Source: Planctomycetota bacterium (GTDB lineage: Bacteria > Planctomycetota > Planctomycetia > Pirellulales > Pirellulaceae). Taken from it: a DNA stretch of 64,000 nucleotides. The stretch is from NCBI GenBank assembly GCA_963204915.1, contig CAUJHS010000022.1, positions 310,001-374,000 of the forward strand. Reading direction: 5' to 3'. The notes under the pieces were generated by a model. The model was not told the origin of the DNA, did no database searches, and worked only from the letters and a program-made list of their open reading frames with translations. The position numbers and the translations under genes were made by a program. Of the stretch, positions 1 to 8,006 are shown in pieces (positions within the stretch are counted from its first letter, which is position 1; each line of letters starts with the position of its first letter).

Positions 1-362
1 TGTGGGACCGAGATCGAAGCCTGCACGCTGGCGGCGCCTTGCGGAATTTCGATGAACTTGGTCACGCCGCACCAGGCGTAACCGCCGCGCCAGGACGACG
101 GCTTGAACTCCACGCGAATCGTTCGATCGGCCGGCGCAGGTCCTGGCGGCCAAGAGATTAACTCCAACTGCACCGGGCGATAACCGGATGAGTCGACCCA
201 AGTGGTGTCAATATTCACACGCAGGCCGCTCTTGATCTTGGAGCCCACCGGCAGCGTGACGCGTGTGCCGGTGCCCGCGGCCGCCGGGGCAACGGCAAGA
301 CTGAGAATAGCCCCCAGCCACAGCACAACCCATGACATGCGCCACAACTTTGCATGTTTCAC
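1..362 (-). CDS. Exported protein of unknown function, 5' part only
   Basis: The gene runs off the left edge, so only about the first 120 codons are visible. I start it at the GTG at 360-362 because a GGAGA lies just upstream and because this start gives a proper signal peptide: basic start (KHAKLWR), a hydrophobic core (WVVLWLGAILSLAVA) and a small-residue cleavage region ending AAAG. An ATG at 338 in the same frame is the alternative. The visible mature part is rich in beta-type residues (TRVTLPVGSKIKSGLRVNID, then a W/P-rich stretch) and has no motif I recognise. Export is well supported; function is unknown. Confidence 0.6.
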   Translation of the reverse strand, partial: MKHAKLWRMSWVVLWLGAILSLAVAPAAAGTGTRVTLPVGSKIKSGLRVNIDTTWVDSSGYRPVQLELISWPPGPAPADRTIRVEFKPSSWRGGYAWCGVTKFIEIPQGAASVQASISVP

Positions 363-452
363 AGCAAGGTTCTCCGTCGCCTTCAGCATTTTGGAATACA
401 AGGTCCTGCCCGGCGCACATGCGACGCGTTGTGCGTCCACCATGCGTTGGGC

Positions 453-740
453 TCAGTCAAAAGGATCGGGGGGAGGCGACACCACAACCGGCGGCAGCCG
501 GTCGGTGGCGAACGGCGACTCCACCCGAATCTGCGGTCGGTTAAAGGGAAGCCCAAACACCCAAGCCGTACAAAACAACAGGGCGTAGAGACTCGCCATG
601 AGCACGGCCGCGCCCGCTGCAATGACGATCGCCACAGCCCAATGTTGCCCGCGTACGGCCGCAGCCACAATCGGCAAAAAAAAGCACAGCGCCGTAACGA
701 CGCCCAACGACCACCGCAGGGAGAAACGAGGAATCAACAT
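453..740 (-). CDS. Small two-helix membrane protein, hypothetical
   Basis: This 95-residue protein has two strongly hydrophobic segments, roughly residues 10-30 (SLGVVTALCFFLPIVAAAV) and 34-62 (AVAIVIAAGAAVLMASLYAL). A short polar tail follows, ending PPVVVSPPPDPFD. No enzymatic motif is visible. It starts with ATG, but I see no clear Shine-Dalgarno sequence. It lies between the partial exported gene and the SET-domain gene, all on the minus strand with gaps of about 90-105 bp, so co-transcription is possible. It is probably an inner-membrane protein; nothing more specific can be said. Confidence 0.5.
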   Translation of the reverse strand: MLIPRFSLRWSLGVVTALCFFLPIVAAAVRGQHWAVAIVIAAGAAVLMASLYALLFCTAWVFGLPFNRPQIRVESPFATDRLPPVVVSPPPDPFD

Positions 741-845
741 GAATGCGGAATCGCAAGGGAAGTGGCGGAGAAGCCGATAATGGGTATTCGTATCGTACGG
801 GGTGTTCTTGGCGAAAACCAGAAAGGATTTTTGATTTTTTCGTAA

Positions 846-1238
846 TTACTCGTCTCGGGTTGTAAACCCCACGTCCGATTGATCTTGCGGCGACCCATTG
901 TAGTTGATCGTGATCTCCTCGCCGGGGGCAATGTCGCGCAGGGCGATAAACTCTTTCACGCGGGGTCGTCGATCGCGGTAGTAGGCGTTGGGCCGATACG
1001 AATGGTTGTACAACGAGCCGTACCCCAGCACCAAGGCGACCGTGTCGCGCCCCCATTGAAAGCAGTATCGCGTTAAGACGGTATCGTAAGGGTTTTCATC
1101 AATCTCCACGGCGGGAATCACCACCACGGGGGCCCGTTCGATGATGGTCCCTTCCGCAATAAAAGCCCGCGCGTATACCCCTCGGCCTTTGCCATTGGTG
1201 CGCCGCACCTCGATCAAGGAGGAGGGAATCAACCCCAT
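846..1238 (-). CDS. SET-domain protein, probable protein lysine methyltransferase
   Basis: The 130-residue product is essentially a stand-alone SET domain. It has the N-terminal GRGVYA motif that binds S-adenosylmethionine, the central motif with YNHSYRPNA (the NHS core of SET enzymes), and a late segment IAPGEEITINYNG containing the catalytic-type Tyr. Such proteins transfer methyl groups to lysines; bacterial substrates are mostly unknown. It lacks the pre-SET and post-SET cysteine clusters of eukaryotic enzymes, as is usual for small bacterial forms. I start at ATG 1238. The reading frame opens further to a TTG at 1280, but that extension (GRPCAAPTVWKIP) does not look like SET sequence. 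Fold is confident, substrate is not. Confidence 0.8.
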   Translation of the reverse strand: MGLIPSSLIEVRRTNGKGRGVYARAFIAEGTIIERAPVVVIPAVEIDENPYDTVLTRYCFQWGRDTVALVLGYGSLYNHSYRPNAYYRDRRPRVKEFIALRDIAPGEEITINYNGSPQDQSDVGFTTRDE

Positions 1239-1417
1239 GGGAATTTTCCAAACCGTCGGGGCCGCGCAAGGGCGCCCCAACGGGCTAAGTGAGAATGAAA
1301 CCGCCGCATGTTGGCGCCGGCGCCTATTCTCATGTCATAAATCGCCGCCGAGAACAAGCCCCGGACGCGGCGCCAGCAGAATGTGTTTCGAAGCGTTGTT
1401 CGCCCCGCACGGACCGT

Positions 1418-2914
1418 TTAGCTCAGAAGGTCCTGCACCACGCGGCCGCCTTGATCGGTCAGACGGACCTTCAAGCCCTTGAAGTTGTGCGTCAACCGTA
1501 AATGGTCCAAGCCAAACTGATGCAGCACGGTGGCGTGGAAGTCGTTCATGTGGACCGGATTCTCGACCACCGACCAGCCAAGTTCGTCGGTCTTGCCGTA
1601 CGTGAAACCGCCCTTCATGCCGCCGCCGGCCATCAGAATGCTAAAGGCGTACGGGTGATGATCGCGGCCCATGGGAGCTTTTTCGCGTCCCGGTCGATTC
1701 TCGGCCAGCGGCGTGCGCCCGAATTCGCCGGCAAAGATCACCAGCGTGGTATCGAGCAAACCGCGACGTTTGAGATCTTGAATCAAGGCCGCGAGGGGCT
1801 GGTCGGCCATGTCGCAGTTGTATTTCAACTCGGCGTCGATATTGCTGTGGTGGTCCCACGACGCATGAATCAGCGTAACGAACCGCACGCCGCGCTCCAC
1901 CAGGCGCCGCGCGAGCAAACAATTCGTGGCGAACTGCTTGTACACATTCGGACCGCCGCCGCGGAAGCCTTTATGATTGGGCTCGGGCCGCGTCACGCCG
2001 TAGGCGTCGAGCGTGGCTGCGGTTTCCTGCGAAAGGTCGACCAGTTCCGGCGCCGCCGCTTGCATGCGAAAGGCCAACTCGTACGAGGCGATGCGGCTGG
2101 CGATTTCCGGGTCGTGCAGTTGCTCATGCCGGCGCCGGTTGAGCGCCGTCAGGGTTTCCAGTCCCTGTTGTTGCATGTTGCGCGAAAGTCCCGGCGGATT
2201 GGCCAGGTTCAACACCGGCTCTCCCTGGCTGCGAAACACCACGCCTTCGTACGACGACGGCAGAAAGCCGCTCGTCCAGTTCGACACGCCCCCGGAGCCG
2301 CCTCGCCCGGCCGACAGCACCACGTATCCCGGCAGGTTGTCCGACTCGCTTCCTAAACCGTAATTCAACCAGGCGCCCATACTAGGGCGGCCAAAGCGCG
2401 GCACGCCGCTGTTCAACATCAACTGGGCGGGATGATGATTGAACGCATCGGTGTGCATCGAGCGCACCAGGCACAAGTCGTCCGCGCAGCGGCCCAGGTG
2501 CGGCAAGTAGTCGGAAAGCTCCATGCCGCATTGGCCATGCTGCGTGAACTCCCGGGCGCTTCCCGCGATGACCGCCGTTTCCTTCTTAATGAAGGCGAAA
2601 CGGACATTCTTGACCATCGATTCCGGCAACGGCTGGCCGTGCAGTTCGCGCAACTTCGGCTTGGGGTCAAACAGGTCCAAGTGGCTCGGCGCGCCTTCAG
2701 GCAAAATAAAGATGCAAGCCTTGGCCTTGGCCGGAAAGTGCGGCTGCCGCGGAGCAAGCGGGTTGCCCGACGCGGCGCCATCGTGCGCCAACACGCCTTC
2801 ATGCAACAACAGCCAAGACAGCGCCGCCCCACCCAACCCCGAGGCGGCGGAAGTGAAAAACTGGCGCCGGTCCGGTGAATCCGAATCAGACAAAGGGGAG
2901 CGAGCGATCGACAT
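1418..2914 (-). CDS. DUF1501 family protein with Tat signal
   Basis: The 498-residue product begins with a twin-arginine type signal (SPDRRQFFTSAASGLGGAAL), so it is probably exported folded. The body matches DUF1501, a family related to the alkaline phosphatase/sulfatase fold: LPEGAPSHLDLFDPK near the start, then blocks such as HPAQLMLNSG, ASWDHHSNID, and FAGEFGRTP followed by GRDHHP near the C-terminus. Biochemical function is not established for this family. It follows the DUF1549/DUF1553 gene by 10 bp, an arrangement found repeatedly in planctomycetes, so the two are very likely one operon. ATG 2914 is chosen because it follows an AGAGAAAG stretch and does not overlap the upstream gene; ATG 2947 is possible but would overlap by 23 bp. 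Confidence 0.9.
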   Translation of the reverse strand: MSIARSPLSDSDSPDRRQFFTSAASGLGGAALSWLLLHEGVLAHDGAASGNPLAPRQPHFPAKAKACIFILPEGAPSHLDLFDPKPKLRELHGQPLPESMVKNVRFAFIKKETAVIAGSAREFTQHGQCGMELSDYLPHLGRCADDLCLVRSMHTDAFNHHPAQLMLNSGVPRFGRPSMGAWLNYGLGSESDNLPGYVVLSAGRGGSGGVSNWTSGFLPSSYEGVVFRSQGEPVLNLANPPGLSRNMQQQGLETLTALNRRRHEQLHDPEIASRIASYELAFRMQAAAPELVDLSQETAATLDAYGVTRPEPNHKGFRGGGPNVYKQFATNCLLARRLVERGVRFVTLIHASWDHHSNIDAELKYNCDMADQPLAALIQDLKRRGLLDTTLVIFAGEFGRTPLAENRPGREKAPMGRDHHPYAFSILMAGGGMKGGFTYGKTDELGWSVVENPVHMNDFHATVLHQFGLDHLRLTHNFKGLKVRLTDQGGRVVQDLLS

Positions 2915-2924
2915 AACGCTTTCT

Positions 2925-5201
2925 CTATTCCCGCGTAATGAATTCATCCAGGTTCATTAGCGTGCGTGCAACAATGACCCATCCGGCAAGTTCTTCCGGC
3001 TGCGTGGAACTTTGCGTGGGACTTGAACCGAGAATCGCTTGGGCCGCTTGCGGGTCGCGGCGACAGATTTCCACTTGCGAACGAAATAGTTTCTCGACGG
3101 CGTCTCGCTCGACCGCATCCGGCGTGCGCGCCAGACAAAGGCGGAAGGCGTACTCCAAGCGGCGTTGGTATGTTTCTTCCGCGGTTTCGCCTTGCGGCGA
3201 CTCGCCGACCACCCGGCGCGCCAGGTTTTGCGCACACTCGAAGAACGCCCCGTCGTTCCATAAGGTGAGCGACTGGAGCGGCGTGTTGCTTTGCTCGCGT
3301 CGCACGCAACATTCGTTCGAGTCGGGCGCATCAAACGTCATGAACATGGGATACGGCGACGTGCGTTGGAAAAAGGTGTACAACCCGCGGCGGTAGGCGT
3401 CGCCGCCCTGGCTGACGGCCCACTTGGCGCTGCCCGCATACGTGAGCGTGGCGTGTTCCGCCGGCTGCGGCGGACGCACGCTCGGACCGCCAACTCGCGA
3501 ATCCCATAAACCGCTGGCCGCGAGCGCCAGATCGCGAATGATTTCCGACTCGACCCGCAACCGGTTTTGCCGCGCCAGCAGCACATTTTCGGGGTCGAGC
3601 GCTTCCAACTCCGTCCGCAAAGCGGACGACTGCCGATAGGTTTGCGAAGTGACGATCGCGCGCACCAGCCGCTTCTCGCTCCAACCGCCGTCACGCAGTT
3701 CGCAGGCGAGCCAGTCCAAGAGTTCCGGGTGCGAGGGCGCCTCGCCTTGCAGGCCGAAATCGTCCGAGGTGCGCACCAGGCCTTGTCCCCACAACGCTTG
3801 CCAGACGCGGTTCGCCGCCACACGCGCGGTAAGCGGGTTCTCGGGCGAGGCGATCCACCGCGCCAAGTCCAGCCGGTTCGGCGACGCGTGCTCCATCGTC
3901 AAAGGCGGCAATACGCTCGGCGTGCCAGCTGACACGACATCGCCCGGGGAGAGAAAGTCGCCGCGCACGTGAATATGCGTTTCGCGCGGCGTGTCGCGCT
4001 CGGCCACGGCTTGCGCCTTGGCGTCTTTCTCGCCGGGAACCTCCGGGTTCGCTTCGTCCAGGTTATTGAAGAATGCGTAAAGGCCGAAGTATTCGCGCTG
4101 GGTGATGGGGTCGTACTTGTGCGAATGACATTGGGCGCAGCCCATGGTCAGGCCCAGCCAAATCGTGGCGACGGTGTTCGCACGATCGACGGTCTTTTTG
4201 ACACGATCTTCCTCCGGGTCGATGCCGCCTTCCGTGTTGTGCAAGGTGTTGCGATGAAACCCCGTGGCGATACGGTCGTCGAGCGTTGCGTTGGGAAGCA
4301 AGTCGCCAGCAATTTGCTTGAGCGTGAATTGATCGAACGGCAGGTCGGCGTTGATCGCGCCGATCACCCATTCCCGATACCGCCACGCATGCGGCCGAGC
4401 GAGGTCTTTTTCATAACCGTCGCTGTCGGCGTAGCGGGCCAGGTCGAGCCACCGCCGGCCCCAGCGTTCGCCGTAATGCGGCGACGCCAGCAGCCGGTCC
4501 ACCAATTGCTCATAAGCGTCAGGCCGCTCATCGGCCAAAAAAGCCGCGGCCGCGTGCGGTTCAGGCGGCACGCCCAACAAGTCCAAGTACACGCGACGCA
4601 GCAACGTTTCCCGCTCGGCCGGGGGAGATGGCGCCAGTTGCGCTTGTTCCAATCGCGCCAGGACAAAAACGTCAATCGGGTTCGCCGCCCAGGACGCGTC
4701 TTGCACACTGGGCAAATGCGGGCGCGCGATGGGTTGGAAAGACCAATGATCGACCTGCGCTGGCGACGCCTCGGCCGACTCGGGCCACACCGCGCCTTGG
4801 TCAATCCAGGCCCGAAGAAGACCGATTTGCTCGGCGGAAAGCGGCGTGCCTTCCCCCTCGGGCGGCATGAGCCCCAGATCTTCGTCTTGGCCGGCGATTA
4901 AATGAATCAACCGACTTTCATCGCTCTTTCCAGGGACAATCGCCGCGCCGGTGTCGCCGCCTTCCAACGCGCGCTTTTTGGCGTCGAGGCGCAGGCCGCC
5001 TTCGTGCGCCTCGGGCCCGTGGCACGAATAGCAGGAAGTGCGCAACAACGGCTGAATGTCGGCCACAAAATCAACCGTGCGCTGCGCCGCCGGGGGGAGC
5101 GAATCGCCGTGTGCGGCAGGCGGTTCCTCGCCATCGGCGGAAAGAGTCGCCCCTGCGAAGACGAGCACCAAACTCCAAGGCCAGCGTGGGGGGTGACGCA
5201 T
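2925..5201 (-). CDS. DUF1549/DUF1553 protein with planctomycete cytochrome c (PSCyt1) domain
   Basis: This is the typical planctomycete multi-domain exported protein, 758 residues. A signal peptide (RHPPRWPWSLVLVFAGATLSA) is followed by a cytochrome-like PSCyt1 domain carrying the heme c motif CYSCH, then DUF1549 (blocks like HWSFQPIARP, RWGRRWLDLARYADSDG and CAQCHSHKYDPI) and C-terminal DUF1553 (NRLDLARWIASPENPLTARV, RVWQALWGQGLVRTSDDFG, FDAPDSNECCVRREQSNTPL). It probably acts in the periplasm in electron transfer or polysaccharide-related metabolism; the reaction is unknown. It is first in an operon with the DUF1501 gene. ATG 5201 has AGGA 8 nt upstream; TTG 5228 and ATG 5222 are in frame but less well placed. 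Confidence 0.92.
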   Translation of the reverse strand: MRHPPRWPWSLVLVFAGATLSADGEEPPAAHGDSLPPAAQRTVDFVADIQPLLRTSCYSCHGPEAHEGGLRLDAKKRALEGGDTGAAIVPGKSDESRLIHLIAGQDEDLGLMPPEGEGTPLSAEQIGLLRAWIDQGAVWPESAEASPAQVDHWSFQPIARPHLPSVQDASWAANPIDVFVLARLEQAQLAPSPPAERETLLRRVYLDLLGVPPEPHAAAAFLADERPDAYEQLVDRLLASPHYGERWGRRWLDLARYADSDGYEKDLARPHAWRYREWVIGAINADLPFDQFTLKQIAGDLLPNATLDDRIATGFHRNTLHNTEGGIDPEEDRVKKTVDRANTVATIWLGLTMGCAQCHSHKYDPITQREYFGLYAFFNNLDEANPEVPGEKDAKAQAVAERDTPRETHIHVRGDFLSPGDVVSAGTPSVLPPLTMEHASPNRLDLARWIASPENPLTARVAANRVWQALWGQGLVRTSDDFGLQGEAPSHPELLDWLACELRDGGWSEKRLVRAIVTSQTYRQSSALRTELEALDPENVLLARQNRLRVESEIIRDLALAASGLWDSRVGGPSVRPPQPAEHATLTYAGSAKWAVSQGGDAYRRGLYTFFQRTSPYPMFMTFDAPDSNECCVRREQSNTPLQSLTLWNDGAFFECAQNLARRVVGESPQGETAEETYQRRLEYAFRLCLARTPDAVERDAVEKLFRSQVEICRRDPQAAQAILGSSPTQSSTQPEELAGWVIVARTLMNLDEFITRE

Positions 5202-5516
5202 CAACGCGGTCCTGCTTGTCATGCGCAATTCCCAGCCAGGGAAGGGAGGCTAAAACGGGTGGGCAGGTCCATTTAATCAGACAAGTTCGCGCCGGTCAAA
5301 TTCCGCAGCACGCTTTCGACCACGTAAGCCCGAACGACCTTTGCCCGGAACACCCTGTTTTCCTTGTTCACCAATTCAGCCTCATGTGTCGCGATGCGGC
5401 GTGCGCCAACCGCGCACCTTGCGATTTCCATGGTTAGGCGCAGCGTTTGCTTTGAAGAGTGGCGACTTTCCTTTGCATGTCAAATTTTCTCCGCATACGC
5501 CTTTTGGAGTTTAACC
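5202..5516. other. Divergent intergenic region
   Basis: This 315-bp spacer lies between the divergently read DUF1553 operon and the Gly/Tyr-rich gene, so it must hold both promoters. I see no gene, RNA or clear operator in it. An SD-like GGAG sits 8 nt before the downstream ATG. Confidence 0.5.
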
Positions 5517-5933
5517 ATGAAAACGCTTCTTAGTTCTCTCGCCATTGCGGCCATGCTGATCGTAGGCGGCGCCGCAGTACGTGCGGATGACGGTCACGGT
5601 CATCCCGGTTATGGTCCCAGTCAGAACTACGGGTATTCGCAACACGGCGGCTACTCGCGCACCACCCCGGGGTACAGTTTCTACGGCAAGTACTATGGAA
5701 ACCCGTACCAGTACTATCGCTCACCGGGTTATTATTCGGCGCCGCGCACGTCGTACTATTATGGGTATCCGCGGTCGACGCCGACGTATCGCCCCTCGAT
5801 GGGCTTTGGGCCGTACAACTATTACACCAGTCCGCGATATTACGGCGGTTATTCGGCATGGGGTTATCCCTATAGCTCGTATGCTTCGCCGTATCACGGC
5901 TCGACCAGCTTTTCCTTTTCGTTGGGCTGGTAA
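5517..5933 (+). CDS. Exported Gly/Tyr/Ser-rich low-complexity protein
   Basis: The 138-residue product has a clean signal peptide (KTLLSSLAIAAMLIVGGAAVRA). The rest of the protein is almost entirely Gly, Tyr, Ser, Pro and His, in irregular units such as YYGNPYQYYRSPGYYS and YYGYPRSTPTYRPS. It has no Cys. The C-terminus is STSFSFSLGW, a run of alternating aromatic residues ending in Trp. Start ATG 5517 is preceded by TTTTGGAG. Proteins of this composition are structural or adhesive in other systems; here an envelope or extracellular-matrix role is inference only. The next plus-strand gene, 321 bp on, encodes a Cys-rich exported protein, so both may be wall components. Confidence 0.75.
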   Translation: MKTLLSSLAIAAMLIVGGAAVRADDGHGHPGYGPSQNYGYSQHGGYSRTTPGYSFYGKYYGNPYQYYRSPGYYSAPRTSYYYGYPRSTPTYRPSMGFGPYNYYTSPRYYGGYSAWGYPYSSYASPYHGSTSFSFSLGW

Positions 5934-6254
5934 TTTCCCTGAGCTGGTTATTCCGCACATCCCATGAAGGCGCGATAACGCTCTGACCAAGACGCGAAAA
6001 CGTTGGGTCGCGGCTACTGTTGCAAACGGCGCCCATCAGCCGCTGGGTGCTAGCTCACGGTTCCTCGCGAGAATTGGACGCTAGCGCGTGGCGGCTGACT
6101 TGCGATGCACCACGCTCAATTCTGGAAAATCCTTGTTATGCGACGTGCGGCAGATTGCCGTTGCGTTGTTCTTCCGCCGTGACGTATGATCCGCCCCCCA
6201 ACGAGCGTCCGGGGCGGACGCTGGGTCTCGTCTACTGTTCACGGAGGATTCTAC
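5934..6254. other. Intergenic region holding an inverted repeat
   Basis: No gene is visible in this 321-bp spacer. It contains the inverted repeat at 6036-6098 and, at its 3' end, the ribosome binding site (CACGGAGG) of the Cys-rich gene. No terminator with a T-tract was seen after the Gly/Tyr-rich gene. Confidence 0.5.
6036..6098. repeat. Imperfect inverted repeat, REP-like
   Basis: The arm at 6036-6054 (TCAGCCGCTGGGTGCTAGC) is an imperfect reverse complement of the arm at 6080-6098 (GCTAGCGCGTGGCGGCTGA), separated by 25 bp. Arms of this CAGCCGC...GCTAGC type are, as far as I recall, widely dispersed in Pirellulales spacers, so this is probably a genomic interspersed element and not a gene-specific operator. 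Confidence 0.6.
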
Positions 6255-7826
6255 ATGAAGCTCGCCCGTTATTGGCCGATCGCCGCGGGGCTATTGGGCG
6301 TCGGTCTGGTGTATGTCGTGCTTGCACAGGCCGATACGCCTGTCGCGCCTAGTCCGTACGCTTTTGAAGGCGACGTTCAATACTTCGAGTCGCCGCATTC
6401 CCCTTCGGATCTGCCGCGTTTGGAATGCGCCGCGGCACCAAGTTGTCCTTCGACGGTCAGCGTTCGCAGTGCGGGCGCATGCCCCGCTTCGGCATGCGCA
6501 ACGACCGCTTGCACGACTTCTTCCTGCGATAAGTCGCCATGCGCCGCTACAGCTTGCACGACCTCGGCAGCTTGCACGGCCTCGGCGTGCAACAAGTCGG
6601 CGTGCACCAGCGCGACGCCTTGCGCGGCCGCCACGGTTTGCAGCGGCAAGGGAGCTTGTCCTGCGTCGGCGGCCTGCACGGCGAGTGCGTGCCCGACGGC
6701 TTGCCAAAGCAAGTGTCAAGCCGCCTGCGAAACGGCCATTAACGCGTATATCGCCACGATGGCCCAAGGCGAAGCTGGCGAGAAGTGCTGCTGCAACAAA
6801 GATTGCGGCTGCGGCGACGCATGCGCCTGCGGAAAGAACTCGATGTGCAGCGAAAAGTGCCTGTGCGGCAAAACGCCCGGCGCGGCTCTGGTAAGCGCTG
6901 AAGAAGAGTGCTTGCTGGGATTGAATTGCGATTGCGTGAGCAGCGCGGTGTTCGCCAAAGCGGGTGGGTGCAGCAAGTCGGGCGCGTGCAACACGGCTAC
7001 ATGCCCGCGCGGTGCGGTGTGTAACGAACTCGAATGCGTCGAGCATGTGTACGGGCCGAATCCTGAGATCGCGTGCGGCGCCGGCATGCCCATTCCGCCT
7101 CCCGTTCCGCCGGGACCGTACATGGCGCATGCGCCCTTCGCGCCGGGTTTTGGCGCTCCGATGTTCATGCCGCCTCCGGGCCCTCCGCCGCATGGCGCGC
7201 CCATGAACCATGAGATGCACGACATGCTGGTGGAAGCCGTAAGCCATACGGCTCGACTGCAAGCTCGTGACGAAGCCTGGCACGAACTGCAAGCGCGCAG
7301 CGAAAAAGCGACGCACTTGGCCGTGGAGAACGCCAAATTGCAGGCGCAACTTGAATTGGCAGCGCACAAGCAGAAAGCGCTGGAGCAAGTGGCCGAAATG
7401 GCGGTCAAGAACGCGGAGCTGGCCGCTAAGCTCGCCGCCGTGACCGAACGTCAAGAGCTGACCGAAACGCTCATGAAGGTCGCCTCGGAGAAGGCCCTCG
7501 CGGAAGCTCGCGTGGAAATGCTTGAAGCAAATCACGAGCTGCACGTGGAAGCGTTGAACGCCGTGCTCGAAACGAAGCAAGAATTGCTGGAGCCGTTGCA
7601 TGAATTGCTCGTCGAGAACGTGACGCTCAAAGTCTCCGCCGAAGCCAGCGAAGAGACGCACGCCCTGAAGGCGCGCATTGCCGAGTTGGAGCAAGCCGTT
7701 GACGCCACCACCGTGGCCGAGAAGTCCCCCACCAAGAAAGCCAGCCACAAGAAGGCCGGTAAGAAGGGGAAGAAGCCGGTCGTCAAGACCGCGCGCGGCG
7801 CCAATTCGACGTCGGACACCAAATAA
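6255..7826 (+). CDS. Cys-rich, Pro-hinge, coiled-coil exported or surface protein
   Basis: The 523-residue product is modular. Residues 1-26 form a signal peptide or anchor (RYWPIAAGLLGVGLVYVVLAQA). Residues about 60-290 hold nearly forty cysteines, first in repeats of the type ACxxSAC spaced about five residues apart, then in denser clusters such as EKCCCNKDCGCGDACACG. A Pro/Gly/Met-rich hinge follows (PIPPPVPPGPYMAHAPF and MFMPPPGPPPHGAPM). Residues about 335-490 form a long Ala/Glu/Leu heptad coiled coil, and the C-terminus is Lys-rich (KKASHKKAGKKGKK). GGAGG precedes ATG 6255. It resembles no enzyme. A disulfide-crosslinked envelope protein is the simplest idea, since planctomycete walls are reported to be proteinaceous and cystine-rich, but this is inference. 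Confidence 0.75.
   Translation: MKLARYWPIAAGLLGVGLVYVVLAQADTPVAPSPYAFEGDVQYFESPHSPSDLPRLECAAAPSCPSTVSVRSAGACPASACATTACTTSSCDKSPCAATACTTSAACTASACNKSACTSATPCAAATVCSGKGACPASAACTASACPTACQSKCQAACETAINAYIATMAQGEAGEKCCCNKDCGCGDACACGKNSMCSEKCLCGKTPGAALVSAEEECLLGLNCDCVSSAVFAKAGGCSKSGACNTATCPRGAVCNELECVEHVYGPNPEIACGAGMPIPPPVPPGPYMAHAPFAPGFGAPMFMPPPGPPPHGAPMNHEMHDMLVEAVSHTARLQARDEAWHELQARSEKATHLAVENAKLQAQLELAAHKQKALEQVAEMAVKNAELAAKLAAVTERQELTETLMKVASEKALAEARVEMLEANHELHVEALNAVLETKQELLEPLHELLVENVTLKVSAEASEETHALKARIAELEQAVDATTVAEKSPTKKASHKKAGKKGKKPVVKTARGANSTSDTK
6444..6728 (+). repeat. In-gene repeat encoding Cys/Ala/Thr/Ser units
   Basis: Related 15-18 bp units of the type GCTTGCACGAC, GCGTGCAACAAG and GCGTGCACC recur through this stretch and give Cys about every five residues (ACPASAC, TACTTSSC, SACNKSAC). 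The degeneracy suggests repeat expansion followed by drift. The number of units is likely to vary between strains. Confidence 0.6.
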
Positions 7827-7875
7827 CGGCGTCCTGGTCTCTTGGTCAACATCGGTTTCCGTTTCGAGTGATTTG

Positions 7876-7914
7876 CCTCCCTGCGCCTTCGGGCTGGCGC
7901 AGGGAGGTTTTTTT
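7876..7914 (+). terminator. Rho-independent terminator
   Basis: A perfect 12-bp stem (CCTCCCTGCGCC at 7876-7887 with GGCGCAGGGAGG at 7896-7907) encloses an 8-nt loop and is followed by seven T. It lies 49 bp after the stop of the Cys-rich gene and 92 bp before the M42 peptidase start, and should end the Cys-rich transcript. Confidence 0.92.
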
Positions 7915-8006
7915 ATTGGGCCCTGTGTGTTTAGAATTTGCACAACGCGCCTGCCTGGCGCGTGGCCACTGGTTGAACCTTTCCTTTGATCGAGCTTTTT
8001 CGCCCC

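Noticed and set aside
1502..2356. 284-codon plus-strand frame opposite the DUF1501 gene
   Set aside because: Shadow of the DUF1501 coding sequence; composition (His/Arg/Ala-rich) is typical of an antisense frame.
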